A stretch of DNA of 13,168 nt from Desulfovibrionaceae bacterium UBA6814 (GTDB taxonomy: Bacteria; Desulfobacterota; Desulfovibrionia; Desulfovibrionales; Desulfovibrionaceae), in NCBI GenBank assembly GCA_002452635.1, contig DKEU01000044.1, positions 1-13,168 on the forward strand, given 5' to 3'. Below, in pieces: positions 11,465 to 13,168 of the stretch; position 1 is the stretch's first letter; each line of letters begins with the position of its first letter. The position numbers were made by a program, and so were the translations under genes. The notes under the pieces were generated by a model. The model saw only the letters and a program-made list of their open reading frames with translations. It made no database searches and was not told where the DNA came from.

Positions 11465-13156
11465 ATGCCCGAAACGCCCGTGGCCCGCCCCTGGCTGGCC
11501 AGCTATGACCCATTGGTCCCGCCCAACCCGGCCATCGAGGCCGTGCCGGTGTTCGAGTACCTGGACCGCGCGGCCCGCGACTACCCGGAGCGCGAGGCCC
11601 TGCGCTTCCAGAACCTGCGCATGTCCTACGCCATGCTCCTGGAGCGGGCGGAGACGGCCGCCGCCGCCCTGCGCCGGCTGGGCGTGGGCCCGGGGGACCG
11701 GGTGGCCGTCATGCTGCCCAACCTGCCCCAGACCATGGTGGCCTACTGGGCGGTGCTCAAGGCCGGGGCCGTGGCGGTGATGGTGAACCCGCTCTACATG
11801 GAGAGCGAGCTCACCCACCAGTTGGGCGACGCGGGCTGCGCCACCATGATCGTGCTGGACCATCTCTGGCCCAAGGTGGCGGCCCTGCGCGAACGCCTGC
11901 CCGTGCGGCGCTACATCGTCACCAGCGTGGCCGACGGCCTGCGCTTCCCCCTGGGGCTCCTGTTCGGCCTCAAGATGTGGCGCGCGGGCCAGCGGGTGGC
12001 CGTGCCCTTCGACGGCAAGACCGTGCTGCGCTGGGGCGCGCTGTTCACGGGCAAGGCGCGGCTCTCCCACCCGCCGGCCGACCCGGAAAAGGACCTGGCC
12101 CTCTTGCAGTACACCGGCGGCACCACGGGCATCGCCAAGGGGGTGATGATCACCCACGCCAACCTGGCGGCCAATGTCCAGCAGTGCGCCACCCAGCTCC
12201 ACGCCTTCGGCCGGGGCACCGAGACCTTCCTGGCCATCCTGCCCTTTTTCCACGTGTACGGGCTCACGGTCTGCCTGAACCTGCCCGCGGCCCTGGCGGC
12301 CACGGTGTATCCCATCCCGCGCTACGTGCCCGCGGACCTGTTGCGCGCCATCCACACCCTGCGGCCCACCATCTTCCCGGGCGCGCCGGCCATCTACGGC
12401 TCGCTCATGCAGCAGAAGGATCTGGCCCAGTACGACATCAGCAGCCTGCGCTACCTGGTGTCCGGGTCCGCGCCCCTGCCCCAGGAGGTGCAGCGCCGGT
12501 TCCACGAGCTCACCGGCGCGGAGATCATCGAGGGCTACGGCCTGACCGAGGCCTCGCCCGTGACCCACTTCAACCCCCTGAACGGGGTGCGCAAGTCCGG
12601 CAGCATCGGCCTGCCCCTGCCCGCGACGGACGCCCGCATCGTGGACCTGAAGACCGGGGACACGGTGCTCGGGCCGGGCCAGGAGGGCGAGCTGTGCATC
12701 TCCGGGCCGCAGGTGATGCGCGGCTACTGGAAGCGGCCCGAGGACACCGCCGCCACCCTGCGCGAGGGCTGGCTCTACACCGGCGACGTGGCGGTCATGG
12801 ACGAGGAAGGCTATTTCAGCATCGTGGACCGCAAGAAGGACCTGGCCATCATCGGCGGGTACAACGTGTATCCCCGGGAGATCGAGGAGGTGCTGTACCA
12901 GCACCCCAAGGTCAAGGAGGCCGCGGCCGTGGGCCTGCCCCACCCCTCCCGGGGCGAGATCATCAAGGCCTACGTGGTGCCCAAGGAGGGCGAGACCGTG
13001 CAGCGCAGCGAGATCGTGGCCTGGTGCCGGCGCAAGCTGGCCAACTACAAGGTGCCGCGCGAGGTGGAGATACGGGCGGACCTGCCCAAGACCCTGGTGG
13101 GCAAGGTGCTGCGCCGCGCCCTGCGCGACGAGGAGGCGGCCCACGCAGGCCGTTGA
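11465..13156 (+). CDS. fadD: Long-chain fatty acid-CoA ligase, FadD type (563 aa)
   Basis: ATP-dependent acyl-CoA synthetase of the ANL (adenylate-forming) superfamily: fatty acid + ATP gives acyl-AMP, then acyl-CoA + AMP. It acts in the cytoplasm or at the inner membrane face. The phosphate-binding motif YTGGTTGIAKG is at residues 216-226. The A5 motif EGYGLTEASP is at 356-365. WLYTGD (436-441) carries the ribose-binding Asp441. The hinge region DRKKD is at 455-459, followed by GGYNVYPREIEE. The C-terminal catalytic lysine is K547 in GKVLRR. The length is close to that of E. coli FadD (about 560 residues), and all core motifs are present, so it looks intact. The ATG at 11465 has a modest GGAAG four nt upstream, and the protein begins MPETPVARPWL. 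The frame is open further upstream but is not protein-like there. The chain-length preference is not readable from sequence. It may feed exogenous or recycled fatty acids into lipids or beta-oxidation. Confidence 0.92.
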   Translation: MPETPVARPWLASYDPLVPPNPAIEAVPVFEYLDRAARDYPEREALRFQNLRMSYAMLLERAETAAAALRRLGVGPGDRVAVMLPNLPQTMVAYWAVLKAGAVAVMVNPLYMESELTHQLGDAGCATMIVLDHLWPKVAALRERLPVRRYIVTSVADGLRFPLGLLFGLKMWRAGQRVAVPFDGKTVLRWGALFTGKARLSHPPADPEKDLALLQYTGGTTGIAKGVMITHANLAANVQQCATQLHAFGRGTETFLAILPFFHVYGLTVCLNLPAALAATVYPIPRYVPADLLRAIHTLRPTIFPGAPAIYGSLMQQKDLAQYDISSLRYLVSGSAPLPQEVQRRFHELTGAEIIEGYGLTEASPVTHFNPLNGVRKSGSIGLPLPATDARIVDLKTGDTVLGPGQEGELCISGPQVMRGYWKRPEDTAATLREGWLYTGDVAVMDEEGYFSIVDRKKDLAIIGGYNVYPREIEEVLYQHPKVKEAAAVGLPHPSRGEIIKAYVVPKEGETVQRSEIVAWCRRKLANYKVPREVEIRADLPKTLVGKVLRRALRDEEAAHAGR

Positions 13157-13168
13157 AAATCCCGCGAT

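Noticed and set aside
10925..13144. 739-codon minus-strand frame opposite fadD
   Set aside because: Antisense shadow of a gene with all acyl-CoA synthetase motifs intact.
1..13168. CRISPR arrays, tRNA or rRNA genes, insertion sequences, phage attachment sites
   Set aside because: None seen. The only tandem repeats are coding repeats of the giant protein, and there is no transposase or integrase frame.

Overview
The window is a chromosomal segment of a very GC-rich Gram-negative bacterium. GC-rich third codon positions keep several wrong frames open for kilobases. A lipoprotein signal on a secretin, a SPOR-domain protein and a FadD-type acyl-CoA ligase point to a diderm proteobacterium. I favour a Desulfovibrio-like sulfate reducer from overall composition and protein style, but no marker gene here proves that.

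Layout. (1) Positions 1-311 hold the 3' end of a SPOR-domain protein on the + strand. It is closed by a short intrinsic terminator (353-382). (2) Two bases after that terminator lies a near-consensus sigma-70 promoter (385-413), inside a small AT-rich island. It opens a GC-rich leader of about 290 nt. (3) 710-8674 encodes a 2654-residue exported protein: signal peptide, 14 tandem repeats of about 66 residues, a long beta-rich middle with a hydrophobic segment, a predicted helical hairpin whose turn carries a C-x7-C pair, and two C-terminal ricin-type beta-trefoils. (4) Starting 42 nt after its last base, 8716-10623 encodes a 635-residue outer-membrane lipoprotein in which TPR repeats precede a secretin core. 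(5) A perfect 20-bp inverted repeat (10637-10680) ends this operon and the convergent genes beyond it. (6) Two small minus-strand genes of unknown function lie at 10692-10946 and 11023-11268. (7) 11465-13156 encodes a complete FadD-type long-chain acyl-CoA ligase, divergent from the small genes.

How the genes may work together. The main interest is the two-gene unit at 710-10623. A Sec-exported giant protein with lectin domains sits directly upstream of an outer-membrane secretin whose periplasmic part is TPR rather than the usual N0/N1 domains. The simplest reading is that the secretin exports or displays the giant protein after it folds in the periplasm. This would be a minimal, dedicated, secretin-based exoprotein system. 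No inner-membrane ATPase, platform protein or pseudopilin gene is in the window, so the energy source and partners are unknown. The link is inferred from gene order and architecture only. The flanking SPOR, small and fadD genes look like unrelated housekeeping neighbours.
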